64,000 nt of DNA from Bog-756 sp963829235 (GTDB lineage: Bacteria > Actinomycetota > Acidimicrobiia > Acidimicrobiales > RAAP-2), in the NCBI GenBank assembly GCA_963829235.1, contig CAWHIF010000003.1, positions 62,001 through 126,000 on the forward strand, given 5' to 3'. The notes under the pieces were generated by a model. The model searched no databases. It was not told the DNA's origin and was given only the letters and a program-made list of their open reading frames with translations. Of this stretch, positions 43,983-52,813 are shown piece by piece. A program made the position numbers and the translations under genes. Every line of letters starts with the position of its first letter. Position 1 is the stretch's first letter.

Positions 43983-44047
43983 CCAGGTCGAGGCAGGTAT
44001 CGACCGCCTGACCTGGACGACCTTGGCGGGTTCGATTCCGGCCCGCC
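43983..44047. other. two hairpins and a T-arm-like sequence, possible tRNA/att relic
   Basis: CCAGGTC (43983-43989) pairs with GACCTGG (44010-44016). GGCGGG (44025-44030) pairs with CCCGCC (44042-44047) around TTCGATTCC, which matches the T-loop consensus of tRNA. No full tRNA can be folded: there is no acceptable D arm or anticodon arm at the right distance. It could be the terminator of the convergent genes, or a truncated tRNA end left by integration. Confidence 0.3.
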
Positions 44048-44062
44048 CTCTCATTCCGACCG

Positions 44063-45067
44063 TCACAGCTTCACCACCACCTTGCCCCGGTTGCCGCCGG
44101 TGAACAGGAGGTTGAGAGCCGAGGGGGCGTTGTCGAGACCCTCGACGACGTGCTCCATGTGCTTGAGCTTGCCTTCGAGGAGCCACGTCAGGAGGTCGGC
44201 CTGCGCCTGCGGCCATCTGTCCACGTAGTCGAGGATGATGAAGCCCTCCATCCGCCCGCGCCGGATGATGAGGTTGATGTAGTTGGCCGGACCGGGTGCA
44301 GGCTTGCTGTCGTTGTAGTGCGAGATGGCACCGCAGAGCACCACCCGGCCCCGCATGGCGATGTTGGCCAGGCAGGCGTCGAGGATCTCCCCGCCGACGT
44401 TGTCGAAGTAGAGGTCGATGCCGTCCGGCGCCTCCTCCCTCAGGCGGGTGGCGACCGGCTCGGATTTGTAGTCGATGGCCGAGTCGAAGCCGAGCTCGTC
44501 GACGACGAAGGCGCACTTGTCCTTCCCGCCGGCGATGCCGATCACCTTGCCGGCGCCCTTCGCCTTGGCGATCTGACCGACCGACGAGCCGGTGGCGCCG
44601 GCCGCCCCCGACACCACGACGACGTCGCCCGCCTGCATCCTGCCCACATCGAGGAGGCCGAAGTAGGCCGTCATGCCGGTGGCCCCGAAGATGTTGATGG
44701 CCAGGAGCGGGTCGACCCCGTCGGGAAGCGGCTGGAGTGGATTGCTCGGGCCGCCGACCGTGTAGTCCTGCCAGCCGGTCATCCCGAACACGAGCTGGCC
44801 GGGCCGGTAGTTCTCGTCGTTCGAGCTGACCACCTCGCCGATTCCGGCGCCGCGCACCACGTCACCGAGGCCGATGGCCGGCAGGTAGCCCTCGGCGTCG
44901 TTCATCCAGGTACGGATGGTCGGGTCGATCGAGAGGTAGCGCACCTGCACGAGGAACTCGCCCGCACCGGGCTCCGGTGCCGGGGCCGAGTCGAGGGTCA
45001 CGACCGAGTCGTCGACCATCCCGGACGGCCGCTTGGCCAGGATCAACTTGCGGTTGGTGGCGGTCAC
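44063..45067 (-). CDS. NADP-dependent oxidoreductase, MDR family (CurA/alkenal reductase-like)
   Basis: This 334-residue zinc-free medium-chain dehydrogenase has LSIDPTIRTWMNDAEGYLP near the N-terminus, TGMTAYFGLLDVGRMQAGD, the NADPH-binding VVVSGAAGATGSSVGQIAK, the cofactor-selecting KVIGIAGGKDKC, DLYFDNVGGEILDACL and the C-terminal EGFIILDYVDRWPQAQADL. These match prostaglandin reductase/2-alkenal reductase-type enzymes, which reduce alpha,beta-unsaturated carbonyls and serve detoxification. It stands alone; the next gene diverges from it. The 273 bp between the upstream acyltransferase stop and its own stop hold no gene. Confidence 0.92.
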   Translation of the reverse strand: MTATNRKLILAKRPSGMVDDSVVTLDSAPAPEPGAGEFLVQVRYLSIDPTIRTWMNDAEGYLPAIGLGDVVRGAGIGEVVSSNDENYRPGQLVFGMTGWQDYTVGGPSNPLQPLPDGVDPLLAINIFGATGMTAYFGLLDVGRMQAGDVVVVSGAAGATGSSVGQIAKAKGAGKVIGIAGGKDKCAFVVDELGFDSAIDYKSEPVATRLREEAPDGIDLYFDNVGGEILDACLANIAMRGRVVLCGAISHYNDSKPAPGPANYINLIIRRGRMEGFIILDYVDRWPQAQADLLTWLLEGKLKHMEHVVEGLDNAPSALNLLFTGGNRGKVVVKL

Positions 45068-45258
45068 GACCGGCCTCCTCTTCTCAGCTCGTCCCCCCGC
45101 TCATCGAGCAGGCGGGCGAGACGCTCGGGTGCCACGGCGCTGCTCTTGGACTATACCGAGGCCCCCTCGGCCCGGCTGGCGCCGCTCTACAATCGGGAGG
45201 AGGAGTCGCGGTCGGTCGGCAACGGAGAGGCGCCCATGCGGGACCGGGGGAAGGTACC

Positions 45259-46020
45259 GTGAGCGACCAGAGCGGCCGCCCCGACGTCGGCATGCACCTT
45301 CATGAGACCCCGCGCCTCCAGCAGAGCGCCATGGGTTCAGTGGCTGGCGGCGGACCGGTCAGTCGACCCGAACCGATCGCAGCCGGGCTCGATCCGTCGG
45401 ATGCCCCGGACCGGCTCAGGGCGATCGCCCCGGTGGCCATCTTCGATGTGGCCGGTCCGCTGGCTGTCTACTACGGGGCCCGGTCGGCGGGAGCGTCGAC
45501 CGTCCTGGCCCTCGTGCTGAGTGGCGTGCTCCCCTTCCTGCGCGTGGCGGTCACCGCCATCCGGCACCGTCGGATCGATGCCATCGGCGTCCTCGTCCTC
45601 TCCGGTATCGCACTCGGCACGGTCGTCGGCCTGGCCAGTGGCAGCGCCCGTCTGTACCTGCTCGACGGGATCGTACCCACCGTGGCCATCGGCATCGTCT
45701 GCCTCGTCTCGCTCCTGTCGGAGAAGCCGATGATGTACCGGCTTGCCCTCGAAACCATGGGAGAGGACACGCCGAGGGGGCACGCCTTCGCCGAGATGTG
45801 GAGCCATTCGGAATTCCGGCACATCTTCAGGGTCATCACGGTGGTGTGGGGACTTGTGTTCCTGGCCGAGTCGGCCCTCCAGGCGATCCTTGTCGAGACG
45901 ACCTCGATCAACACCGCCAAGCTGACATCCAACGTCCTGCCCGTCGTCGTTTTCGTTCTGACCTTCGCCTGGACCCGGGCCTACGGCCGACACGTCCAGC
46001 GTCGGAACGTTCGTTCCTGA
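45259..46020 (+). CDS. VC0807-family membrane protein
   Basis: This 253-residue protein has about six membrane helices, resembling the VC0807/DUF3159-like family of uncharacterised inner-membrane proteins. The core has IFDVAGPLAVYYGARSAG, VLSGVLPFLRVAVTAIRHRR, IDAIGVLVLSGIALGTVVGL, LSEKPMMYRLAL, then a soluble loop EMWSHSEFRHIFRVITVVWG and a last helix with the charged tail. The start is GTG at 45259, after GGGGAAGG. The role is unknown. It diverges from the oxidoreductase at 44063, with 191 bp between that could hold both promoters. Confidence 0.82.
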   Translation: MSDQSGRPDVGMHLHETPRLQQSAMGSVAGGGPVSRPEPIAAGLDPSDAPDRLRAIAPVAIFDVAGPLAVYYGARSAGASTVLALVLSGVLPFLRVAVTAIRHRRIDAIGVLVLSGIALGTVVGLASGSARLYLLDGIVPTVAIGIVCLVSLLSEKPMMYRLALETMGEDTPRGHAFAEMWSHSEFRHIFRVITVVWGLVFLAESALQAILVETTSINTAKLTSNVLPVVVFVLTFAWTRAYGRHVQRRNVRS

Positions 46021-46172
46021 GTCACCGGGGCCGTTCGTGGCCGACCGGTGATTGTGACCGTCTCACCAGCCACCGGGCGGTCGAAGTGGGGACGTCGCAG
46101 CCGTGAGCGTTGTTCCCCTGTCCCCAACCTGTTCTCTACCGGTCGCCGGCGAGCGCGCCGGAGGTGCCTCGA

Positions 46173-46568
46173 TCACCGCCGAGCGAGGCGGCGTCCGCTT
46201 TCCGTGTCGATCGGCGTGTAGTTCATCTCGAAGTGGTGATAGAGCGTGGACTCGTCGGCCTGGGACAGCTCCTCGCCGTGCATCTCGATGTCGGGTGCAG
46301 TCCGGACCCGCTCCTTGGTCACCTGGACCCGAAGATCGTCGGGTCCGATCTGAACGCCGCCCAGAGGCACGAACGTCAGGTGACGGCCGATGAAGCCCTC
46401 TTTGACGGTGGCGAACTGAGGCTCGTCGGTTTCGACATCGACGTAGACGTCCTGCAGCTTCCCGATCTTCTCTCCGTCGCTGTCGACGAGCGTCTTGCCG
46501 TGCCACTCGGATACGTTCCATCTGGCCTGGTCTGCACCGTCTTGTTGTCCACCCTGGTCGTAAATCAT
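46173..46568 (-). CDS. PRC-barrel domain protein
   Basis: This 131-residue protein has an N-terminal PRC-barrel: WHGKTLVDSDGEKIGKLQDV, VYVDVETDEPQFATVKEG and HLTFVPLGGVQIGPDDLRV, followed by an acidic helical tail with DESTLYHHFEMNYTP. PRC-barrel proteins of this type in actinobacteria are stress-associated or bind partners through the barrel; the exact job is unknown. ATG at 46568 has GGGAGA six bases upstream, so the longer ORF to 46679 is rejected. Its neighbour, a universal stress protein, supports a stress context. Confidence 0.9.
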   Translation of the reverse strand: MIYDQGGQQDGADQARWNVSEWHGKTLVDSDGEKIGKLQDVYVDVETDEPQFATVKEGFIGRHLTFVPLGGVQIGPDDLRVQVTKERVRTAPDIEMHGEELSQADESTLYHHFEMNYTPIDTESGRRLARR

Positions 46569-46835
46569 CCCTATCTCCCGGTCTGGTGTCGAGATTGCCG
46601 GCGCCACCTCCCGCAGGTTTGCGGTGGGGCACCGGCAAGCGAATGCGGCAGCTCGAGTCCCACTCTCTCCCCGGGTCATCTCCGTCGGTAGAGGCCTTCG
46701 ACTCTTTCGGATTCCCCGGCGCCGGGATGTTCAAACACCACGTGTGATCGACCCATGATCCATGGCCACTACGGTGGAGGTGCTGAGTTCGTCGAGCAAA
46801 GGCTCCGCCTCCTGCGCTCCGGATTCGGCACCCTG

Positions 46836-46851
46836 GCCCCCTAAGGGGGGC
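46836..46851 (-). terminator. possible hairpin terminator after the universal stress protein
   Basis: A six-base GC stem (GCCCCC with GGGGGC) around a four-base loop lies 45 bases beyond the stop of the minus-strand stress-protein gene. There is no T tract. It is short but GC-only and suitably placed. Confidence 0.35.
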
Positions 46852-46895
46852 GAGGGGCCGGGGGCGCCACCGGCTACCGGACGATGTCCCCTTGC

Positions 46896-47345
46896 TCAGT
46901 GGTCATGGCGGATCAGCAGGATCGGACACGGTGCGTGATGGGCGACGTAGTCGCTGACCGAACCACCGAAGAGTCGGCTCAACCAACCCTTGCCGGACGA
47001 GCCGACCACGACCACGTCTGCCTTCATCTCGGTGGCGACCCGGACGATGGCTGCCCCCGCCTTGTCGTCGTCGGGAACCAGTCGAACCTCCACGTCGGTC
47101 CCGAGCGCCGACGCGGTGTGGTCGAGTGCGGCCTGCCCCTCGGCGGTCGCCTCCTTCCAATCCTTGTCGGCCTGCTTGTAGCTGATATCCGGACCCTCGA
47201 TGCCCCCCGCGTCGCTCATGGGGTCCTCGTATTCGGGAATGACCGCAACGAGTACGACGTGAGCCCCGGGACGCAGCAGGTCCATGGACCGGCGAGCCGC
47301 GTCGATCGCCGGCTCGGACCCATCCGTGGCCACGAGGATGTTCAT
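46896..47345 (-). CDS. universal stress protein, UspA family
   Basis: This 149-residue single-domain protein opens with MNILVATDGSEPAIDAARRS and has VHVVLVAVIP-like strand 2 and KADVVVVGSSGKGWLSRLFG. It closes with GSVSDYVAHHAPCPILLIRH. The GxxG-x9-G(S/T) ATP-binding motif is complete, so an ATP-binding stress protein is expected. ATG at 47345 is the only start that gives the family N-terminus; the ORF extending to 47645 is unconserved. The 348 bp upstream (47346-47693) contain no gene but should hold its promoter. Hypoxia or dormancy regulation is common for such genes but no operator was recognised. Confidence 0.93.
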   Translation of the reverse strand: MNILVATDGSEPAIDAARRSMDLLRPGAHVVLVAVIPEYEDPMSDAGGIEGPDISYKQADKDWKEATAEGQAALDHTASALGTDVEVRLVPDDDKAGAAIVRVATEMKADVVVVGSSGKGWLSRLFGGSVSDYVAHHAPCPILLIRHDH

Positions 47346-47693
47346 GTGTACCTCCATTGATGGATGCATCTCTTGCCGGTGCACCGCATATCGTCCGGAC
47401 ACACCGATCCTGCCGCGGCCGATGCTCCCGATCAACCCCGCTGATCCTTCATTCAGGGACACCAACACCCGTCGACGGGTGGGAGACCGTCCGTGTGACG
47501 GGCTGCGTGGCGTGCGAGCTCTCGCGAGGTGAGCGTGACCTCCCTCGGCGGCGGCTGCCGCCCTGACGGTATCCGCCGGCGGTGGCGCGACGGTGCGGAC
47601 CGTGGTTCTCCTCACCGCATCCGAAGCCGACGAGGCCGTGGCCAAGGAGGCCGCATACCGACCACCGGGGACGTAGCCGCCCCGGCTCGGGGA

Positions 47694-50618
47694 TCAGGTC
47701 AGCGGGTACTGGGGGCAGGTGGCGCGGCGGGGCCCGGCCCACGACAGGTACTCCTGCCACTCGGGCTGGGTAAGGTTGCGGCCGGCGAGACCACAGGCGG
47801 CGATCCGTAGGTTCGACGGACCGAGATTCCATATCTCGCCGCCCCCGGTGGGGGCCTCGGCGTAGACGGTGCTGTCGTCGGGCCCGAAGGCCGTCGCCGA
47901 GATGGGTGGACTGGGTATCCACGGCCCGATCGCCTGCTGGGCATCCAGGTCGACCAATCGCCAACCTTGCAGGCTGTTGGCCGATGCCTCATTGCCATCG
48001 GGAGCGCTTCGGACGCCGAAGATCAGGGTGGTCCCGGTGAGATCGATGGGCCGGGTGAGGGGCTTCAGGGATCGGGCGTCGAACACCCGCAGCGAGGTCG
48101 GGTAGGCAACCACGAGACGGCGCCCGTCCTGGTCGGCAGAGATCGCCGATGCCCCGGGGAAGACGACCGTGGCCCGGGGATCGTGATCGAGATCCGTGAT
48201 CCGGTAGACCCCGGTGTTGGTGTTCACGCCGCCGGCCCACAGTGTTGCGGAGTCGTTGCTGTAAAGGAGGCTCGACAACCCGAGCTCGCCACTCAACGGA
48301 ACATCCTGCAGCGTCTTGTCGGCCACGTCGTACAGACCCACGGAGGTGGGCCCGCCCAGCCCCTCACCCGCCGGGGCGCTCCCGATGGCGATCTGGTGGC
48401 CGTCGGGTGACCAGATGCACAAGTAGGGTGCGAGCCCGGCGGCGATTCGCGGGACATCGGTCACCACCGGGAAGGGCGGTGTGCCGTCACGCACGACGAT
48501 GTCGCCGGTGGAGACGGAAACGGTGGCGATGTCACCGTTGCGGGGATCTCTACACACGACAGCGGGAACGCCCTGCTGGATGATGTGCTGTACGCTCGCC
48601 GGCTGCTCTTGCAGATCCTGCTCGATCGGGATGGGAGGGCCCAACGGACGGTACCCGGGGCCGAGCAAGGTGATCGACCGTTCGTTGCCGAGGGTCGAGG
48701 TCCCGATGAAGGGAGCCGACGTCGAAATCGGATAGAGGGGGAAGACGCCCTTGTTGAACTGTGCGGCCGTGAGCGTGGCCAGCACCGACGTTCCGCTCAG
48801 GTCCCACAGGCTCACCGGGCCACCCAGGGCCAGTGACGTCAAGACATGGACGGAGTCGAGAAAGGTGAATGCTCCCGGAGTGCTGTTCGGCAGCACGGGC
48901 CCGGAAGAGGTCGGGGTGAGCGTGACCGCGTCGAATATCCCGAATCCGGTGCTGGCGCTGATGCCCAGTCGACCGTCCGTGGCGTCGAATCCGACATACG
49001 CGTCGCCGACCCCCGCGCTCGAGCTCACATCGAGGACATGAGGGGTCGGATCGGCGGAATCCAGGTCGTACCAGACGGCGTCTCCCATCCCCCCGGGGAG
49101 GGTGCCCAAGACGATACGGCGACGGGACCAGTCGAGGGCGATCGCACCGTGTCCGGAATTGACCGGGACGGAGGCGAAGCTGAACAGGCGTTGGCCATTG
49201 GCCACCTCATCGACCACGATGTCGCTGCCGGCCGGAGTCGGCGAGGCAGTGGCGATCACGCTTCCATCGGAGCTGAAGGCGACCGCATCGACCCGGGACT
49301 GATCGCCCTGGAGGGGCGGGTCGGGTACCCACTGGCTGCCGACTCGCGAAAAGATGCTCACCGACCGGCCTGCGTACGGCGAGTCCGCGGCCAGGTCGGC
49401 GCCCGAGACGGCGAGCGAGTTTCCGTTCGGGCTCAACGAAATGTTGGCCTGCAAGGTGGTGAACCGGCCGAGGCCGCTCGACAGCGGTCGCCCCTCCGGC
49501 CGGAGGGTCCGACCGTCATAGAGCTGGATCATGCCATCACGGGAGATGACAGCGAGCAGTCCGCCGTCGGCGGTGGCAGACATGTCCAGGGGACCGGAGG
49601 CATCGTCTCCCAGGGGTGCCTGGGGCCAGGCTTGGCGCCGACCGGTTTGCCAGTTCCAGACCTGGAGGACGTTCGGGTTGAGGGTGGCACCCCGCTCTTT
49701 GCCCAGCACGACGATCCGGTGACCGGCGAGCGCGGCCATGTCGGACCCGTAGATGGTGCTGGCGAACGATCGCTGGAGGAGCGGTTCGGCCAGGATGGCG
49801 TCCATGAGCGCGTCGCGGGTGGCGGCGCTCGGCTGACGCAGGTCGGCTTCGACGGCGAGCAGCGTCGCCAGCTGGCGGTTCGAGCTGAGGAGCCCCTGGG
49901 ACTCGCTGACGAGCAGCTCTTGATGGGCCACGGCCGTCGCGTCCCTGGCGCTGTTTCGTTGGGCCACGGCGAACACGCTGACCAGGGCCAGGATCGCCAC
50001 CAGGAGAACAAGGGCACCCACGGCACTTCGGGCCAGCCGACGAGCACGTCGATGTTGGCGGATGTCCTCGCCTTCGAGTTCGTCCTTGGCGATGCCATGC
50101 ATGGGCGCGGCAAGGTCCGCCACGGCCGAGCGGAACCGGCTGTTGCGAAGATCGAGGTCGATCTGGCCCCGGGCCCAGCGCAGATCCAGATGCCGGGGTT
50201 CATCGCGGAGCGCCCCGTGGAGAGCTGCCGGCACGGCGGAGGACTGCGCCGTGAAGCCACCCTTGACCGGGTCCCAGTCCCAGGTCCCGTCGGTGACCAC
50301 GGGCAGGATGTGGTCGGCCGGCTTGGTGGCCAGCCAGTGGGTGATCTCCTTGTTCACCCACTCCGACTGAGCCGCCTCCTCGGAGGCCAGGAGCACGAAC
50401 CACTCGCTCTCGTCGAGCGCCTGCTCGATGGACGACCAGAGGTGCGGGTTGGTCGACAACCCCGTCTCGTCCCGGAAGATCCGTAGCGCACGGCGGCTGT
50501 TCCAGGGCTTGGCCAGAAGCTGCAGACCACGCTGCAGTGCAGGTGCGAGTCGGTCGTCTGCCGCGTGGCTGTAGGAAATGAAGCCGTCGTAGGCCAACCG
50601 CCGTCTCCCATCGTCCAA
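47694..50618 (-). CDS. TIR domain - transmembrane - WD40-like propeller protein
   Basis: This 974-residue protein has an N-terminal TIR domain (about residues 8-150) with DGFISYSHAADDRLAPAL, RIFRDETGLSTNPHLWSSIE, EWFVLLASEEAAQSEWVNKE and ILPVVTDGTW. Glu91 in WVNKEI sits where the catalytic Glu of TIR NADases lies. A basic stretch precedes one membrane helix (GALVLLVAILALVSVFAVAQ, about 201-220) and a coiled-coil-like linker. The remaining 700 residues form divergent WD40-type blades with SLSPNGNSLAVSG and VDAVAFSSDGSVIATASP. The C-terminus NLTQPEWQEYLSW is the usual end of nSTAND/WD40 proteins, yet no NTPase domain is present. TIR would face the cytoplasm. A sensor or defence/cell-death role is inferred from TIR biology, not shown. 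Confidence 0.88.
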   Translation of the reverse strand: MDDGRRRLAYDGFISYSHAADDRLAPALQRGLQLLAKPWNSRRALRIFRDETGLSTNPHLWSSIEQALDESEWFVLLASEEAAQSEWVNKEITHWLATKPADHILPVVTDGTWDWDPVKGGFTAQSSAVPAALHGALRDEPRHLDLRWARGQIDLDLRNSRFRSAVADLAAPMHGIAKDELEGEDIRQHRRARRLARSAVGALVLLVAILALVSVFAVAQRNSARDATAVAHQELLVSESQGLLSSNRQLATLLAVEADLRQPSAATRDALMDAILAEPLLQRSFASTIYGSDMAALAGHRIVVLGKERGATLNPNVLQVWNWQTGRRQAWPQAPLGDDASGPLDMSATADGGLLAVISRDGMIQLYDGRTLRPEGRPLSSGLGRFTTLQANISLSPNGNSLAVSGADLAADSPYAGRSVSIFSRVGSQWVPDPPLQGDQSRVDAVAFSSDGSVIATASPTPAGSDIVVDEVANGQRLFSFASVPVNSGHGAIALDWSRRRIVLGTLPGGMGDAVWYDLDSADPTPHVLDVSSSAGVGDAYVGFDATDGRLGISASTGFGIFDAVTLTPTSSGPVLPNSTPGAFTFLDSVHVLTSLALGGPVSLWDLSGTSVLATLTAAQFNKGVFPLYPISTSAPFIGTSTLGNERSITLLGPGYRPLGPPIPIEQDLQEQPASVQHIIQQGVPAVVCRDPRNGDIATVSVSTGDIVVRDGTPPFPVVTDVPRIAAGLAPYLCIWSPDGHQIAIGSAPAGEGLGGPTSVGLYDVADKTLQDVPLSGELGLSSLLYSNDSATLWAGGVNTNTGVYRITDLDHDPRATVVFPGASAISADQDGRRLVVAYPTSLRVFDARSLKPLTRPIDLTGTTLIFGVRSAPDGNEASANSLQGWRLVDLDAQQAIGPWIPSPPISATAFGPDDSTVYAEAPTGGGEIWNLGPSNLRIAACGLAGRNLTQPEWQEYLSWAGPRRATCPQYPLT

Positions 50619-50739
50619 CAGGCGATTCTCACACGTGGGAGGTGGTCTTGCACGGGTCTCCTGTTACGAAGGAGGCTTGTCGCCGCGCCCCCTGCATCTG
50701 ACAGGATGGCCTCCACCGCCGACCGAGGAGGATGTGGAG

Positions 50740-51549
50740 ATGTCGCCCCCAACGAGCCACTCGCTGGACGTCCCCGGCGCACGTCTGTATTACGAGGTCC
50801 AAGGCGCAGGTCCCGTGCTCATGCTGGTCGGCCATCCCATGGGTGCTTCGGGTTTCGCGTCGATCGCACCACTGCTGGCCGAGGTCTACACCGTCGTGAC
50901 CTACGACCCACGAGGCTTCGCCCGCAGCACCATCGACGACCCCGACCAGGACGCCGAGCCGGACCTGCTGGCCGACGACGTGCGCCGTGTCCTGGAGGCG
51001 GTCGGCGACGTGCCCGCACATGTCTTCGGCAGCAGTGGCGGCGCGATCACGGGGCTGGCGCTGGTGGCCGGCTTCCCCGGCCACGTTGCAACCCTCATCG
51101 CCCACGAGCCGCCGCTCGCCCTGCTCCTTCCGGAAGCCGAGGAAGCGCGGGCGGGAATGCACGACATCTACGACACGTACCGCACCGGCAGCATCGGTGA
51201 TGCCTGGGCGAGGTTCGCTTCCTTCACCGGCGTCGACATCCGCGGCCGGGACGAGGACGCCGATCCGCAGCCGCCGTCACCCGAGGCGGTGGCGACGAGC
51301 GAGCGTTTCTTCGGCCATGGTCTCCTGCCCATCGCCCTCTACCAGCCGGACTTCGCCGCCCTGGAAGAGGCACCGGCCCGGCTCGTCGTGGCGGCGGGGA
51401 CGGCCTCCAAGGGCCAATTCCCACAGCGTACGGCTGCCGCGCTCGCCGAGCGCCTGGGAACGCAGTTGATCGATTTCCCCGGGGGCCACGGCGGATTCGT
51501 CGACCAAGCCGAGGACTTCGCCCGTGTCCTCTTCGGCACCCTGGCCTAG
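50740..51549 (+). CDS. alpha/beta hydrolase
   Basis: This 269-residue alpha/beta-fold hydrolase has the oxyanion region VLMLVGHPMGASGF, YDPRGFARSTIDDP, the nucleophile elbow VFGSSGGAITGLALV (G-S-S-G-G, Ser nucleophile), and the C-terminal catalytic His in DFPGGHGGFVDQ. It is of the general esterase/haloperoxidase-like type; the substrate cannot be inferred. ATG at 50740 follows GAGGAGG. It is transcribed away from the TIR protein gene, with 121 bases between the starts, so the two share a divergent promoter region. Confidence 0.9.
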   Translation: MSPPTSHSLDVPGARLYYEVQGAGPVLMLVGHPMGASGFASIAPLLAEVYTVVTYDPRGFARSTIDDPDQDAEPDLLADDVRRVLEAVGDVPAHVFGSSGGAITGLALVAGFPGHVATLIAHEPPLALLLPEAEEARAGMHDIYDTYRTGSIGDAWARFASFTGVDIRGRDEDADPQPPSPEAVATSERFFGHGLLPIALYQPDFAALEEAPARLVVAAGTASKGQFPQRTAAALAERLGTQLIDFPGGHGGFVDQAEDFARVLFGTLA

Positions 51550-51628
51550 CCCCAAGGCCTGGCCCATCATGGGGTTGCGCCGGGCCCAAGGGCACGGCCT
51601 CTCGGCTCGAACGTCCGGTGGCGACGTC

Positions 51629-52813
51629 TCACGCGTCCCTGGTCATCATCCGCCAGGCACCGATGGCCGTCCAGAACACGATCCAGCCGACGATGACCAG
51701 GGACGCCACCAGGGTCGACTCCGGTATCAGCAGATTCCGGCCCAGGCCGCCGCCGGGCCCACCGCCGCCCCCGAACGGCGTCGGCAGCCCGCCCGGCTCG
51801 ATATGGACCATGGCCACGCCCGCCACCGCCCGCTCGAGGTTGACCAGGTGCGTGATCACGTGGCGGCTGAAGATCGGCACCAGTATCAACTCCAGCAGGA
51901 CGAGCAGGATCACCGGGACCGTCCGCTGTCCCATCAAGGAGGCCAGTCCGAGTCCGACGATGAACCCGATGGTCGCCTCGAGGGCGATCCACAGGCCGAC
52001 GTCGATCATCAGGGAGGTCGATGGGGCCAAGAAGTTGGCGCGGTAGTCGGCGTAGTTCTGATTGGCCATGGTGACGGCGAACGCCCGGATCTGCGCCTCC
52101 GTATACGCGGGCACGGTGATCACGCCATGCGGTGTCTTGATGGTGGCACCGGGCGGGGGACCGCTGGTCTGACCGTTGCCGCAAGGCACGTTCGGTGGTG
52201 GGTTTGGCCCGTTGTAGTTGAAATTGCAGATGACCTCATCGGCATGGGCGGCAGCCCAGTTGTCGAGGGCGGGGCGCGAAAGCCCCGGCGGAACGTTGAC
52301 CCCGTCGTAGTTGAGCTGCGTCGGGGCGGCGAGCACGCACACAACGCAAACGATCGTGTACCCGATCGCCACCATGGCGATGACGATGGCCAGCCCGGCG
52401 GGTATCCGGGCCAGATAGAGGGCCAGACGGGAGCGGCCGGTAATCACCAGATGGCGGAACATCCCCTCGGTGAGATCAACCGACCCGGCCGTGCAGCCGA
52501 CGACGGCCGCCACGATGAACCCGAAGACGTACATCACGCCAGCCACCAGGGTGGTGAAGATCGTGTAACCGCCTGCCGGCCCGTAGGACGTCGGGTCCAC
52601 AGCGTGGGAGATCAGGCGCACGCCGAGGAAGATGGCCGGTATCCCGATGTTGACGGCGACCAGAGCGATGATCAGGCCCCGCCGCTTGCGCAGCTCCATG
52701 AAGCGGGTGGAGATCATGCCCCAGGTCGGGATCCACGAACCGCGGCGGTCGGGCGAGTGATCGAGGCGGATGGGTGCCGGCACCGGGGCCGGCGCATCGG
52801 TGGTGGTGGTCAT
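51629..52813 (-). CDS. ABC transporter permease, ABC-2 type
   Basis: This 394-residue integral membrane protein has about six helices (LIIALVAVNIGIPAIFLGVR, IFTTLVAGVMYVFGFIVAAV, IAMVAIGYTIVCVVCVLAAP and later ones). A large extracytoplasmic loop between helices 3 and 4 holds NYDGVNVPPGLSRPAL and many Asn/Pro residues. A Gly-rich stretch (PFGGGGGPGGGLGR) precedes the last helix. It overlaps the upstream ATPase by four bases (ATGA), so the two form one transporter. The layout matches exporter-type permeases of ABC-2 systems; the cargo is not known. Confidence 0.88.
   Translation of the reverse strand: MTTTTDAPAPVPAPIRLDHSPDRRGSWIPTWGMISTRFMELRKRRGLIIALVAVNIGIPAIFLGVRLISHAVDPTSYGPAGGYTIFTTLVAGVMYVFGFIVAAVVGCTAGSVDLTEGMFRHLVITGRSRLALYLARIPAGLAIVIAMVAIGYTIVCVVCVLAAPTQLNYDGVNVPPGLSRPALDNWAAAHADEVICNFNYNGPNPPPNVPCGNGQTSGPPPGATIKTPHGVITVPAYTEAQIRAFAVTMANQNYADYRANFLAPSTSLMIDVGLWIALEATIGFIVGLGLASLMGQRTVPVILLVLLELILVPIFSRHVITHLVNLERAVAGVAMVHIEPGGLPTPFGGGGGPGGGLGRNLLIPESTLVASLVIVGWIVFWTAIGAWRMMTRDA

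Noticed and set aside
48846..50486. A 546-codon plus-strand frame
   Set aside because: It is antisense to the TIR/WD40 gene, lacks any motif and has biased Gly/Arg/Asp composition.
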